A DNA stretch of 64,000 nucleotides, from assembly GCF_025961315.1 (NCBI RefSeq), contig NZ_JAOQNK010000001.1, positions 1,922,001 through 1,986,000 on the forward strand. Reading direction: 5' to 3'. A model generated the notes under the pieces. That model was not told the DNA's origin, searched no databases, and saw nothing but the letters and a program-made list of their open reading frames with translations. Below are positions 35,613 through 44,542 of the stretch, piece by piece; the stretch's first letter is position 1, and each line of letters starts with the position of its first letter. The DNA comes from Sphingobacterium kitahiroshimense. Its GTDB lineage: Bacteria > Bacteroidota > Bacteroidia > Sphingobacteriales > Sphingobacteriaceae. Made by a program: the position numbers and the translations under genes.

Positions 35613-37142
35613 CTATCGTACGCTTATAGCAACGATACGATCCAATACGCGTTCCGCTTCAGGTGCATCAGCTGCTGCTTTTGCAAACTCAGAACCATAA
35701 CCTTCAGCGCCAATAACCTGACTACTAGGCCCTTTTCCAATCAAATATACTTTAACTACCTCAGCGCGATCTGTAGATAATTTCTTATTAAAATCCTCAT
35801 TTCCAGTTTTATCTGTATACCCGCCAATCTTTACAGTTGCTGCAGGGAAAGCTTTTAGAATTGCCGCTATGTTTTCTAATTGAACTTGACTTTCAGGAAG
35901 CACTTTAGCCGTACCTGTTTCAAAATTTAAATTATCAAAATTAAACCACTTATCTTTCAGTTCATCCTCGCTTAGCGCTTTGTAGTCTGTTTTTAGAAAC
36001 TGCACCAGCTGATCTTCAATACCACCTTTATAGGCTTTTAACTTTACACCATCCGGCAAAATCACCTCTAAACTTTCGCGAACGACCGGAGTAACAGCAA
36101 CAACAGTCAAACTTGTGTCTACAGCTGTTGTATTCATGCTATCGGTCACAACTACTTGATCTTTATCACCTTTACAGCCTTTCCCGAATAAGAACCAAAG
36201 AACAGCAATAATTACGATGGGTATTAATATTTTCCAAATTCCTCCACCGCCAGAAGACGGGGTTTCTGTATGTAATGGATCAACAATAGGGCCTGAAGGA
36301 GGAGGTGGGATAATAGGCACATGATCTATAGGAGGTACAATCGGAGGTGCTACACCCACGGGGGTATCATGATGCACAGGTGGCGGTGGAACAAGCGGAG
36401 GCGTTTCAATAGATAGCTCCTCATCTTTGGAAACAGCTTCATTTGTGACCTCTTCTGGGTGAGTTACTTTAGGTTCCTCTTTTGTAACTGGCACTGATAC
36501 CAATATTGCTTCTACAGGCTTATCCGTAATACTGCTATCGTGTAATTCACTATCAGTAGAAGAGGATCTAATTTGATCCGCCTGAGCAAAAGAAGTTCCA
36601 AATGCCGCTAGTCCTAATCCTGAAGGCAATGCGGCTGTAAAATTATCCTTATTTTCATTTAATAATCGACCGATTGCACTTACATCCCAATTTGTTCCAT
36701 TTTGTGTTAAACCCGAGAATACAGCAGGTAATGAAACACTTAATAACTTTTCAACAGTGGATTCATTGCCTCCAACAAGGCTGCCTAAGCTCGAAATAAT
36801 TGAATTAAACTTGTCTCCAAAGATAGATTGTAAAAGGTCATTGTGATGAGGTTCAATAGGCTCTGCATCTACCAATCCATTAATACGTCCTGTTTCAGTA
36901 TTGGTTTTTAAAAAGTCACCAAAATTAAAATCTCCATAATATTGTTTAGCTTTCTCTACAATTGCAGCTAAGCCAGTTCCTGACTCTTTTTGCAACCCTA
37001 AGAAAACAGTAGGAACAATTGCTCCAATAGCTGATTTCACTTTTTCTTTATCTTCCCCTACGGAATTACCGAGCTTAGATAAGACTTCATCATTAAAAAA
37101 TTCTTTAGCAGAATTTAAAAGGTTAATTTCCATAATGTTCAA
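35613..37142 (-). CDS. DUF937-OmpA fusion protein
   Basis: A 509-residue protein with three parts. Residues about 5-190 look like tandem DUF937 (YidB-like) helical segments, cytoplasmic by position since no signal peptide precedes them. A Pro/Val-rich linker (about 245-300, with PPLVPPPPVHHD) leads to one membrane helix near 308 (IWKILIPIVIIAVLWFLFGK). The C-terminal 100 residues form an OmpA peptidoglycan-binding domain (LNFETGTAKVLPES, GGYTDKTGNEDFNKKLSTDR). It therefore seems to span the inner membrane and reach peptidoglycan. It could start at the ATG three codons later. Its role is unknown. Confidence 0.85.
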   Translation of the reverse strand: MNIMEINLLNSAKEFFNDEVLSKLGNSVGEDKEKVKSAIGAIVPTVFLGLQKESGTGLAAIVEKAKQYYGDFNFGDFLKTNTETGRINGLVDAEPIEPHHNDLLQSIFGDKFNSIISSLGSLVGGNESTVEKLLSVSLPAVFSGLTQNGTNWDVSAIGRLLNENKDNFTAALPSGLGLAAFGTSFAQADQIRSSSTDSELHDSSITDKPVEAILVSVPVTKEEPKVTHPEEVTNEAVSKDEELSIETPPLVPPPPVHHDTPVGVAPPIVPPIDHVPIIPPPPSGPIVDPLHTETPSSGGGGIWKILIPIVIIAVLWFLFGKGCKGDKDQVVVTDSMNTTAVDTSLTVVAVTPVVRESLEVILPDGVKLKAYKGGIEDQLVQFLKTDYKALSEDELKDKWFNFDNLNFETGTAKVLPESQVQLENIAAILKAFPAATVKIGGYTDKTGNEDFNKKLSTDRAEVVKVYLIGKGPSSQVIGAEGYGSEFAKAAADAPEAERVLDRIVAISVR

Positions 37143-37354
37143 ATTTTAGTTTATCCGTTACTTTAAGTTACACTTCACGATCAAGTGCTATGCTACAATT
37201 TCACCTTGTTGTAACAATTACATACCAAGAATTGTTTTAACACAATATATAATGCTGAATTTTAAAACTTAACATTAAACAAATATGGGTTTGCTATATT
37301 AGCCCATTAATATGATATTAAGACTATAAATACCAACATCAACTATTATTAAAC

Positions 37355-38767
37355 ATGATCAAACGTACACTCGCAACGACATTTTTCTATTTAGCATCAC
37401 TATCTATTTTATTTGCTCAAAATAAACCTAAATATATATTCTATATGATCGGTGATGGTATGGGACTCAATCAGGTCAATTCTACAGAAGTCTATTTGGC
37501 AGACCTTGAAAATAGAATCGGTTTGAAACCTTTAGTATTTTCGCTTTTTCCTGTCGCTACTTTTGCCTCCACATACTCCCTATCCAATGGCATTACCGAT
37601 TCGGCTGCTGGTGGAACTGCACTTGCTGTAGGGTCAAAAACTAAAAATGGTGTAATTGGAATGGACTCAACACAAACAAAACCTTTAAAAAGCATCGCTT
37701 ATGCGGCTAAAGAAAAAGGCTTAAAAGTTGGCATCACCACGAGTGTGAGTATTGATCACGCTACCCCTGCATCATTCTATGCACATCAAACAAGTAGAAA
37801 CAAATATTATGAAATAGCAACCGATATCGCCAAATCAAATTTTGATTTTTTTGGGGGGTCTGGCTTTTTAAATCATAATACGACAGCTTCTAAAGAAACT
37901 GCTACCCCTATTTTTACTTTATTTGAGAAATCAGGTTATACTTTGGCTTTCGGAAAATCGGATTATAATCGACTAAAAACAAAAGCTGATAAAATCATCT
38001 TAATGAACAATAAAGATACTGATCCCGAATCTTTAAAATTTGCAATTGATCAAAAAGATGGAGATCTCAATCTTAAAGAAATTACTGAAGTCGCAATTGA
38101 GTCGCTGACAAAAAATAATGACAAAGGCTTTTTCTTAATGGTAGAAGGTGGTAAGATTGATTGGTCCAGCCACAGCAATGATGCGGCAACTACACTGCAT
38201 GAAGTAGTCGATTTCAATAACTCGGTACAGGCTGCTTATGATTTTTACTTAAAACATCCGGAAGAAACATTGATCATTATTACCGCAGACCACGAAACAG
38301 GTGGTATGACTTTAGGAAATGGAAGTAGCAATTTAAACTTCAAAGCCCTCGTAAATCAAAAAGTTTCTCAGGGAGAACTTTCTAAAATAATTACTAAAAT
38401 ACGTGTAGAACAACCTAAGACAACTTGGGAACAGATCAAAAGTGTACTTGCTGAGAATCTTGGTTTATGGACAAAAATTAAAGTCAATGAACGTCAAGAA
38501 AAAGCTATGTTCCAGGCTTATGAGAATAGTTTTATCAAACATGTAAACGCAACAGAAAAAAGCCTGTATGCGAATGACGAAAAACTAGTAGCTGAAGCTG
38601 TCAAAACATTAAATGAAGTCGCTAATATTTCATGGGCTTCTGGTAATCACTCTGCAGGTTACGTTCCTGTTTATGCAATCGGAGCTGGTTCTGAACTATT
38701 TACTCACAAAATGGAAAACACGGATATTCCTAAGAAAATCGCACAGGCTGCGGAATTAAGCTTATAA
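37355..38767 (+). CDS. alkaline phosphatase (PhoA superfamily)
   Basis: A 470-residue secreted phosphomonoesterase; the signal peptide ends LFAQ. Metal ligand Asp34 is in MIGDGMG, nucleophile Ser83 in TDSAAGGTAL, and the other zinc/magnesium ligands are in SIDHATPASFYAH, VEGGKIDWSSHSND, ADHETGGM and GNHSAGYVPVYA. It releases phosphate from organic esters in the periplasm or outside the cell. No Pho-box was sought successfully and there are no pst/pho neighbours. A strong terminator follows at 38776-38817. Confidence 0.94.
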   Translation: MIKRTLATTFFYLASLSILFAQNKPKYIFYMIGDGMGLNQVNSTEVYLADLENRIGLKPLVFSLFPVATFASTYSLSNGITDSAAGGTALAVGSKTKNGVIGMDSTQTKPLKSIAYAAKEKGLKVGITTSVSIDHATPASFYAHQTSRNKYYEIATDIAKSNFDFFGGSGFLNHNTTASKETATPIFTLFEKSGYTLAFGKSDYNRLKTKADKIILMNNKDTDPESLKFAIDQKDGDLNLKEITEVAIESLTKNNDKGFFLMVEGGKIDWSSHSNDAATTLHEVVDFNNSVQAAYDFYLKHPEETLIIITADHETGGMTLGNGSSNLNFKALVNQKVSQGELSKIITKIRVEQPKTTWEQIKSVLAENLGLWTKIKVNERQEKAMFQAYENSFIKHVNATEKSLYANDEKLVAEAVKTLNEVANISWASGNHSAGYVPVYAIGAGSELFTHKMENTDIPKKIAQAAELSL

Positions 38768-38775
38768 TAAGCAAC

Positions 38776-38817
38776 AAAAATGCGGGGGTAATCAAAAATG
38801 ATTACCCCCGCATTTTT
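38776..38817. terminator. bidirectional terminator after alkaline phosphatase
   Basis: A perfect 19-base-pair stem whose core is GCGGGGGTAATCA/TGATTACCCCCGC, four-base loop, A-run before and T-run after. It separates the convergent phosphatase and terC genes. Confidence 0.9.
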
Positions 38818-38832
38818 ATTTTAAATCTTCAT

Positions 38833-39597
38833 CTATTTATCATGCTGTTTATGCATTTGTTTTTTCTCACTTTTAATATTTAAAAATTCGACTAAAACAG
38901 AAAAAGCCATTGCAAAATAAATATAGCCTTTTGGAATATGCTGATCAAATGCTTCTGCTGTCAGCGATACCCCGATCAAAAGAAGAAAAGACAAAGCCAG
39001 CATTTTCACGGAAGGATAATTATTGACAAATTTACTGATCTGCTCGGAGGATAGTAACATGATAACAACAGCAATAATTACTGCCGCAACCATCACTCCT
39101 ATTTGATCGACCATACCAACTGCAGTGATCACAGAGTCCAATGAAAAAACAATATCTAAGATTAATATCTGAAAAATTGTACTTAAAAAAGTTACGCCCT
39201 TTTTATTGACTGTATGTTCTTCTGTATGCCCGTCCATTTTATGATGTATCTCGGTCGTACTTTTATAAATTAAAAATAGACCTCCAATAAATAGAATCAG
39301 ATCCCTACCTGACAATTCGAGATAACGAGACCAGTCCGGATTGTTGATACCAAAAGTAGTTGCAAGATTAATAAATGGTTCCGTCAAAGACATGATCCAT
39401 TTAATTGAAAATAACAGAAGCACACGAGTCACTAATGCCAACATCAAACCTAACTGACGGGCTTTCTTTTGCTGTTCGGCAGGGAGTTTACCGCTAAGAA
39501 TAGAGATAAAAACAATATTATCTATTCCGAGCACGACTTCCAGTACTGTCAATGTCAGTAGTGAAATCCAAATCTGTGGGTCTGAGATCCATTCCAT
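38833..39597 (-). CDS. TerC family membrane protein
   Basis: A 254-residue inner-membrane protein with about seven helices, matching the TerC/Alx family. VLEVVLGIDNIVFISILSGK near the N terminus and ILDIVFSLDSVITAVGM in the middle carry the paired acidic residues typical of the family, which is linked to manganese export and metallation of exported proteins. A His/Asp/Glu-rich cytoplasmic loop (HHKMDGHTEEH) could bind metal. It is last in a same-strand run with apt and the helix-hairpin-helix gene, 30 bases after apt. Confidence 0.9.
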   Translation of the reverse strand: MEWISDPQIWISLLTLTVLEVVLGIDNIVFISILSGKLPAEQQKKARQLGLMLALVTRVLLLFSIKWIMSLTEPFINLATTFGINNPDWSRYLELSGRDLILFIGGLFLIYKSTTEIHHKMDGHTEEHTVNKKGVTFLSTIFQILILDIVFSLDSVITAVGMVDQIGVMVAAVIIAVVIMLLSSEQISKFVNNYPSVKMLALSFLLLIGVSLTAEAFDQHIPKGYIYFAMAFSVLVEFLNIKSEKKQMHKQHDK

Positions 39598-39627
39598 AAA
39601 ATATGTTGAGGGTTTTTATAAATTAAA

Positions 39628-40158
39628 TTATTTATAATGTGCTAATGAAAAAACATGGGGACTAAACCGGGTTAATCTTCCCTGGCTATTTAAAAAATCT
39701 AGGCTGATGACAAAACAATATCCAGCTATTTCACCACCTAATTTTTCAATCAATTTACTTGCAGCCACTGCAGTGCCACCTGTAGCCAGCAAGTCATCAT
39801 GGATCAGGATTCTACTACCTTTTGGAAAGGCATCTTCATGCATTTCTATAGTCGCCTGCCCATATTCAAGAGCATAAGACTCTGAAATTGTATGAAAGGG
39901 TAATTTGCCCTGCTTACGGATGGGAACAAAAGGAATCTTCAAACGATTGGCCAACATCATTCCAAACAGAAAACCTCTGCTCTCAATACCAGCAACAGCA
40001 TCAAGTTTACAATCCTTTACCTGTTCTACAAAAGCATCAACCATCTCTTCACACAGCTGCGCATTTTGCAGTAACGGTGTAATATCCTTAAAAACAATTC
40101 CAGGTTTAGGGAAATCATATACATCCCGAATAATATGTTTTAATTTTTCTTCAAGCAT
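39628..40158 (-). CDS. apt: adenine phosphoribosyltransferase
   Basis: A 176-residue cytoplasmic enzyme that makes AMP from adenine and PRPP. The N-terminal FPKPGIVFKDITPLLQN is family-specific, FVPIRKQGKLP is the flexible-loop region, and the PRPP motif ILIHDDLLATGGTA lies near residue 118. The length is standard. It begins two bases after the stop of the helix-hairpin-helix gene, so the two are translationally linked or at least co-transcribed. Confidence 0.95.
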   Translation of the reverse strand: MLEEKLKHIIRDVYDFPKPGIVFKDITPLLQNAQLCEEMVDAFVEQVKDCKLDAVAGIESRGFLFGMMLANRLKIPFVPIRKQGKLPFHTISESYALEYGQATIEMHEDAFPKGSRILIHDDLLATGGTAVAASKLIEKLGGEIAGYCFVISLDFLNSQGRLTRFSPHVFSLAHYK

Positions 40159-40160
40159 CT

Positions 40161-41105
40161 TTAAAAGATTAAATACGGAGCAAGTTTACGCAAAAAATCA
40201 TCATCTAATAAGATGACCTTTTTTAAATCTTCCAAATTACGAAAATGACCATGTTGATTTCTGTAATTGACGATTGCAGTACTTTGCTTAAAACTAATAT
40301 AAGGATGTTTAGACAAAGACTTTACATCCAGCTCGTTAATTGTTAATTTTGAAACTGCATGATGAGGGCTAATCTTTAGAAAAGGAAGTATGGCATCAAA
40401 TGTTTCAACAGGCAGCCCATAAATCTCTTTAATCTGATCAACAGATACAAAGCCACCCAGAGACTCTCTATATTTCACAATCCTTTTGGCAAAAGTTGAA
40501 CCGATACCTCTTAGCGCTATAAAAGCAGTAGTATCCGCATTGTTTATGTCGACCTCTAATGGTTTTAATTTATTTTCAGCATTATTTGTAAACCAACCTG
40601 CACTATTTTTTTCTATATTTTGAACCTGATTTTTAACTGTCGTTGGTGCAATTTCAATATAATTTTCCAATTGCTTAAATTTAGCCGGAGAGATAGAATA
40701 GATCTTAGCTAAATCTTCCTTTTTATAAAATCGGCCTCCTTTTTCTCTATAATTGAGTATGACCTGAACCTGTTTCTCTTTCAATCCCAGTTTTATCCAG
40801 CCTGCTTTATCCAAACGATTGGGATCAAATCGAAATAAACTACCTTCACCCCCTTTATCATAAGGATCTTTATCCTTTTGATCTCCTAAAGACCGATAAT
40901 CATTCGATTGATCAACACCTGTTGTATCATTTTCAACAGATGTAAAAGCCTGAATATTGTAACTTTCTAAATTTAAGTCGGATTTACTAAAAAAATTGGC
41001 TATAAAAGGAAAACTGAACAGGAATAGCATCAATATACTCAGTACAAAGAATCCATTCTGTTCAGTTCTTGAGAACTTGAAGTATTTAAAAAACTGACGT
41101 AGCAC
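40161..41105 (-). CDS. helix-hairpin-helix DNA-binding protein (ComEA-like)
   Basis: A 314-residue protein with one N-terminal membrane helix (FFVLSILMLFLFSFPFIANF) and at least three ComEA-type helix-hairpin-helix units: around GGRFYKKEDLAKIYSISPAK, around ADTTAFIALRGIGSTFAKRI with FVSVDQIKEIYGLP, and around KQSTAIVNYRNQHGHFRNLE. The topology places DNA-binding units in the periplasm, as expected for a DNA-uptake receptor. Length and multiple repeats differ from the single-unit ComEA of Bacillus. Competence has not been shown by this evidence. It is first in a run with apt and terC. Confidence 0.85.
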   Translation of the reverse strand: MLRQFFKYFKFSRTEQNGFFVLSILMLFLFSFPFIANFFSKSDLNLESYNIQAFTSVENDTTGVDQSNDYRSLGDQKDKDPYDKGGEGSLFRFDPNRLDKAGWIKLGLKEKQVQVILNYREKGGRFYKKEDLAKIYSISPAKFKQLENYIEIAPTTVKNQVQNIEKNSAGWFTNNAENKLKPLEVDINNADTTAFIALRGIGSTFAKRIVKYRESLGGFVSVDQIKEIYGLPVETFDAILPFLKISPHHAVSKLTINELDVKSLSKHPYISFKQSTAIVNYRNQHGHFRNLEDLKKVILLDDDFLRKLAPYLIF

Positions 41106-41195
41106 AATAATTTAGTTTTCATTTAAAATACATAAAATTTAAATAAAACAAAACTAAATAATCTGAAAACCAGATAAATACTACATCAAAAAACG

Positions 41196-42497
41196 TTATA
41201 AACTATTTTTATCTACTTTTTCTACTTTACTATCGTTCTTTAAAGTTTTAGAAATAGCATCAAATGGCCTTGAGACAACCTCATCACCTTTTTTAAGACC
41301 CGATAAAATTATAATATTTTTATCGTCCTGAATGCCTGTTTTCACAACGGTTTGTTTAACCAGTCCATTGTTAAAAACAAATACATATTCTTTCAAACTG
41401 TCTGTGCTTAAACTATCTGCTCCTGTACCATTTCTTATGGTAACAGATTGTATTGGAATAGCCAACCCCTTCTGATGTTTAGTAAAGATCTGTACTGTTG
41501 CAGATAAACCTGGTTTAAAAGGAGAGGCACTATTCTCCTTAATTAAATCCTCATAAGAGCTCAATTGTATACGTACTTTGACATTAAAGTTTGTAACCTG
41601 CTCGGTTGATGAACCAGCAGTCACTGTAGCAATATTTTTAGATGAAGAAGCAATTTCAGTAACGATACCTTTAAATTTACGATCTTGATAAGCGTCAACT
41701 TCAATCTCTGCTTCGTTTCCTACACGGACACGATTAATATCATTTTCATTCACATCTACATTGACCTCCATAGCGTCCATATTGGCAATACGCATGATTT
41801 CTGTACCCGCCATCTGTGCCGTTCCAACAACACGCTCGCCTAACTCAATAGATAATAATGATACTACACCGTCACTTGGCGAATAAATTGTAGTACGATC
41901 TAAATTATCTTTTGCTTCTTTGACAGTTGCCTGAGATTGGTCTATACCAAATTTCGTAGATAATACAGTCTGTCTTTGTGCTTCAATAGCTGCTAAAGTT
42001 GAGTAGTATTCTGCCGAGCTTTTGTCCATTTCAGCTGCTGAGATTACTCTTTTGTTAAACAATTCAAGATTTCTCTTGTAAGTTGCTTCAACATTACTAA
42101 AATTAGCTTGTTGCTGTTTTAATTGTTGTTGTGCAGCTGCCAGATTTGCTTTCTGAGAATTCAAAGTCGCAATAGACCGTTCATAACCCGATTGCAAGAT
42201 ATCAGGTTTTATACGACAGAGAACTTGTCCCTTTTTCACTAAATCACCTTCTTTAATATTCAGTTCCACAACTTCACCAGATACCTCAGAGCTCAATTTA
42301 ACTTCAAATTCTGGTTGAATTTTACCACTTGCAGAAACCAGCTCATTGATATTCATTTCCTTTACAGGATCTACAGCAACTTTAACGATATCCCCTTTTC
42401 CGAACCATCCCAATTTGCTGCCAACTAAAACCAATATTAATATAACGACTGCACTTATTAATATGATTTTTGGTAATTTACTTTTCTTTTTAGCCAT
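41196..42497 (-). CDS. periplasmic adaptor of an efflux system (MacA/HlyD type)
   Basis: A 433-residue membrane-fusion protein with an N-terminal anchor (IILISAVVILILVLVGSKLG), a lipoyl half (SSEVSGEVVELNIKEGDLVK), a coiled-coil hairpin rich in Gln at about 105-195, the second lipoyl half (IYSPSDGVVSLLSIELGERV) and beta-barrel and membrane-proximal domains (AIPIQSVTIRNG, GLKKGDEVV). This layout fits adaptors of MacB-type ABC pumps or RND pumps. It is 20 bases after a TolC gene. The usual MacB or RND pump gene does not follow; the next gene is the helix-hairpin-helix protein. Confidence 0.9.
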   Translation of the reverse strand: MAKKKSKLPKIILISAVVILILVLVGSKLGWFGKGDIVKVAVDPVKEMNINELVSASGKIQPEFEVKLSSEVSGEVVELNIKEGDLVKKGQVLCRIKPDILQSGYERSIATLNSQKANLAAAQQQLKQQQANFSNVEATYKRNLELFNKRVISAAEMDKSSAEYYSTLAAIEAQRQTVLSTKFGIDQSQATVKEAKDNLDRTTIYSPSDGVVSLLSIELGERVVGTAQMAGTEIMRIANMDAMEVNVDVNENDINRVRVGNEAEIEVDAYQDRKFKGIVTEIASSSKNIATVTAGSSTEQVTNFNVKVRIQLSSYEDLIKENSASPFKPGLSATVQIFTKHQKGLAIPIQSVTIRNGTGADSLSTDSLKEYVFVFNNGLVKQTVVKTGIQDDKNIIILSGLKKGDEVVSRPFDAISKTLKNDSKVEKVDKNSL

Positions 42498-42517
42498 TTC
42501 AGATTTTCATTAAGGGG

Positions 42518-43888
42518 TTATTTAACATCAAATTTAATTGGATTTCCAACATAATAATCAATTATTTTATCTTTAAAGATCATATTATACTTTGCTTGGA
42601 TTAAATCAAATTCAGCTTTATTTCTATTTGTTTGTGCGGTAAACAGTTCAATACCATTTGCCATACCTATATCATAGCGTTCCTTGATCACTTGAAATGC
42701 ATCTGTCGCGCTACTAAAAGCCGCTAAACTAGATTGGTAACGCTGTGCTGCGGCAGAAAGGTCTAAAACAGCCTGATTAACGGTTTTATTTAAATTTGTT
42801 TCTAAAAGCTGTTGACTGGTTTCTGCCAATTCTAGATTAATCTTAGCTTTTGATACATTTATTCGGTTCTTATTATTATCAAAAATTGGTACCGACAAAG
42901 TCAGTCCTGCCCCAAATGATTTATTTTGATTAAACTGGTCACCAAAAGGAAGATAATCTCCGGTAATTAAATTTCTTCCTTTGGAAGAATAATTGGTACC
43001 ATAACTCACTCCTAATGAAAGAGAAGGATAATAGCCCCCTTTGGCAATATCAATTTGTTTTAATGCTACTTCCTTATCTAATTGAGCCTTCTTTACCTCT
43101 GGATTGAAACTTTTAGCTTTTTCAAAGACATTAACTGCCGAATATTGACCGAGCACATAATCCACCGCTTCTACTTCTGGTTTAACCAATTTCAATTCTG
43201 CTTGTGGAGACATCTCCATCAATTGTTTCAATGTCAATAAAGAAGATTCATAGGCATTTCTAGCATTTACCAAATTAAGCTCATCCGTAGCAACTTGATT
43301 TTTAGATTGAGAAAGATCAGCCAAAGTTTTATTACCTACTTGAAATTGGATGGAATCATTTTTCACCTGTTCTTTAGATAAAAGAATCTGCTGTTGGCTC
43401 GCAATCGTCAATTCACTGTTTGTGATTGCTTCCAAATAATTAACCAATACAGATAACATCAAATCATATTTTATCTTTTCGATTTGCGTAGCGGATGACT
43501 CTAATAGTAATTTATTAGCTTTAATCTGGTTGATCTTCTGAAAACCTTGAAAAATGGTTACATTAGAACTCACAGAAGCGCTTGATGTCCTCGTCCATTC
43601 ATTTCCCGTGATCACGGTACCCGATACCTGGTCAAATGCAAATCCATTATTAAATCGCTGATTTACACCTATGCTCAAATCGGGATATAAATTAGATTTT
43701 GCCTGATAGACGTCCTGCGCCGCTAAATCTTTATTTAAAGTAGCCTGCTTAACTTGCAGGTTTCTTTCTAAAGTAATTCGAATAGCTTCTTCTACGGTTA
43801 TTTGTCCTTGTCCAAACCCCGCATACCCCATCAAGGAAAACATGATGGTCATAAAAGCCATTTTCTTATAATTTTTTCTATCGTCCAT
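42518..43888 (-). CDS. TolC family outer membrane efflux protein
   Basis: A 456-residue outer-membrane channel subunit. After the signal peptide (MTIMFSLMGYAGFG, then Q) come two repeats of the TolC outer-membrane-factor domain, with long helices in ITVEEAIRITLERNLQVKQA and later FNPEVKKAQLDKEVALKQID. It forms trimers that link an inner-membrane pump and adaptor to the outside. The ATG at 43888 is used, but an internal Met at residue 10 or 13 is possible because the first nine residues are polar. It is first in an operon with the adaptor gene. Confidence 0.9.
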   Translation of the reverse strand: MDDRKNYKKMAFMTIMFSLMGYAGFGQGQITVEEAIRITLERNLQVKQATLNKDLAAQDVYQAKSNLYPDLSIGVNQRFNNGFAFDQVSGTVITGNEWTRTSSASVSSNVTIFQGFQKINQIKANKLLLESSATQIEKIKYDLMLSVLVNYLEAITNSELTIASQQQILLSKEQVKNDSIQFQVGNKTLADLSQSKNQVATDELNLVNARNAYESSLLTLKQLMEMSPQAELKLVKPEVEAVDYVLGQYSAVNVFEKAKSFNPEVKKAQLDKEVALKQIDIAKGGYYPSLSLGVSYGTNYSSKGRNLITGDYLPFGDQFNQNKSFGAGLTLSVPIFDNNKNRINVSKAKINLELAETSQQLLETNLNKTVNQAVLDLSAAAQRYQSSLAAFSSATDAFQVIKERYDIGMANGIELFTAQTNRNKAEFDLIQAKYNMIFKDKIIDYYVGNPIKFDVK

Positions 43889-43910
43889 AGTAAGAACCTA
43901 ATAGTTTTAA

Positions 43911-43918
43911 TATTTTTG
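43911..43918 (+). promoter_or_regulatory. -7 promoter box of the polysaccharide deacetylase gene
   Basis: TATTTTTG followed by C matches TAnnTTTG, 15 bases before the ATG at 43934. Confidence 0.6.
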
Positions 43919-43933
43919 CTAAAATAAAAAAGT

Positions 43934-44542
43934 ATGTATCTTGTTAAAGCACCTTTCTTTCTTAAATTATTATATCCAAAATCAATCTGGAATAAATCAA
44001 GGAAAGAAAACAAAATTTACCTCACTTTTGATGATGGTCCTATTCCGGAATTAACTCCATTTGTTTTAGATACTTTAAAACAGTACAACATCAAAGCGAC
44101 TTTTTTTTGCGTAGGTGAAAATATTAAAAAAAATCCACATTTATTCGAAAGAATTTTGTCTGAAGGCCATCAAGTCGGAAATCATACTTACAATCATTTA
44201 AAAGGTTGGAAAACTGACGATGCTAAGTATCTCGAAAACATCCGACAGTGTCAAGAGCTTACCAAAAGTAAGCTATTTCGCCCTCCATATGGAAGAGCTA
44301 AAAAATCTCAATTAAAAGAACTCTATTCTGCATATGAAATTATCATGTGGGATGTTCTAACCGGTGATTTTGACCTTTCACTTTCCCCTGACCAGTGTTT
44401 AAAAAATACAATCAGAAATACCGAAAATGGATCAATTATCGTTTTTCATGACAATATAAAAGCAATACCTCGTGTAGAATATGCACTTCCTAAAACTATA
44501 GCTTATTTATTAGAGAAAAACTACCGATTCGAAGTGTTATGA
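43934..44542 (+). CDS. polysaccharide deacetylase (NodB domain)
   Basis: A 202-residue carbohydrate esterase family 4 enzyme, expected to remove N-acetyl groups from glycans. Catalytic base and metal Asp are in TFDDGP (Asp33, Asp34), zinc ligands are His85 and His89 in GNHTYNH, RPPYGR is at 117-122, MWDVLTGDFD follows, and IIVFHDN carries the last catalytic His. There is no signal peptide, although a hydrophobic N terminus may anchor it, so peptidoglycan, capsule precursor or export is uncertain. Its last 22 bases overlap the convergent DUF4249 gene. Confidence 0.9.
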   Translation: MYLVKAPFFLKLLYPKSIWNKSRKENKIYLTFDDGPIPELTPFVLDTLKQYNIKATFFCVGENIKKNPHLFERILSEGHQVGNHTYNHLKGWKTDDAKYLENIRQCQELTKSKLFRPPYGRAKKSQLKELYSAYEIIMWDVLTGDFDLSLSPDQCLKNTIRNTENGSIIVFHDNIKAIPRVEYALPKTIAYLLEKNYRFEVL

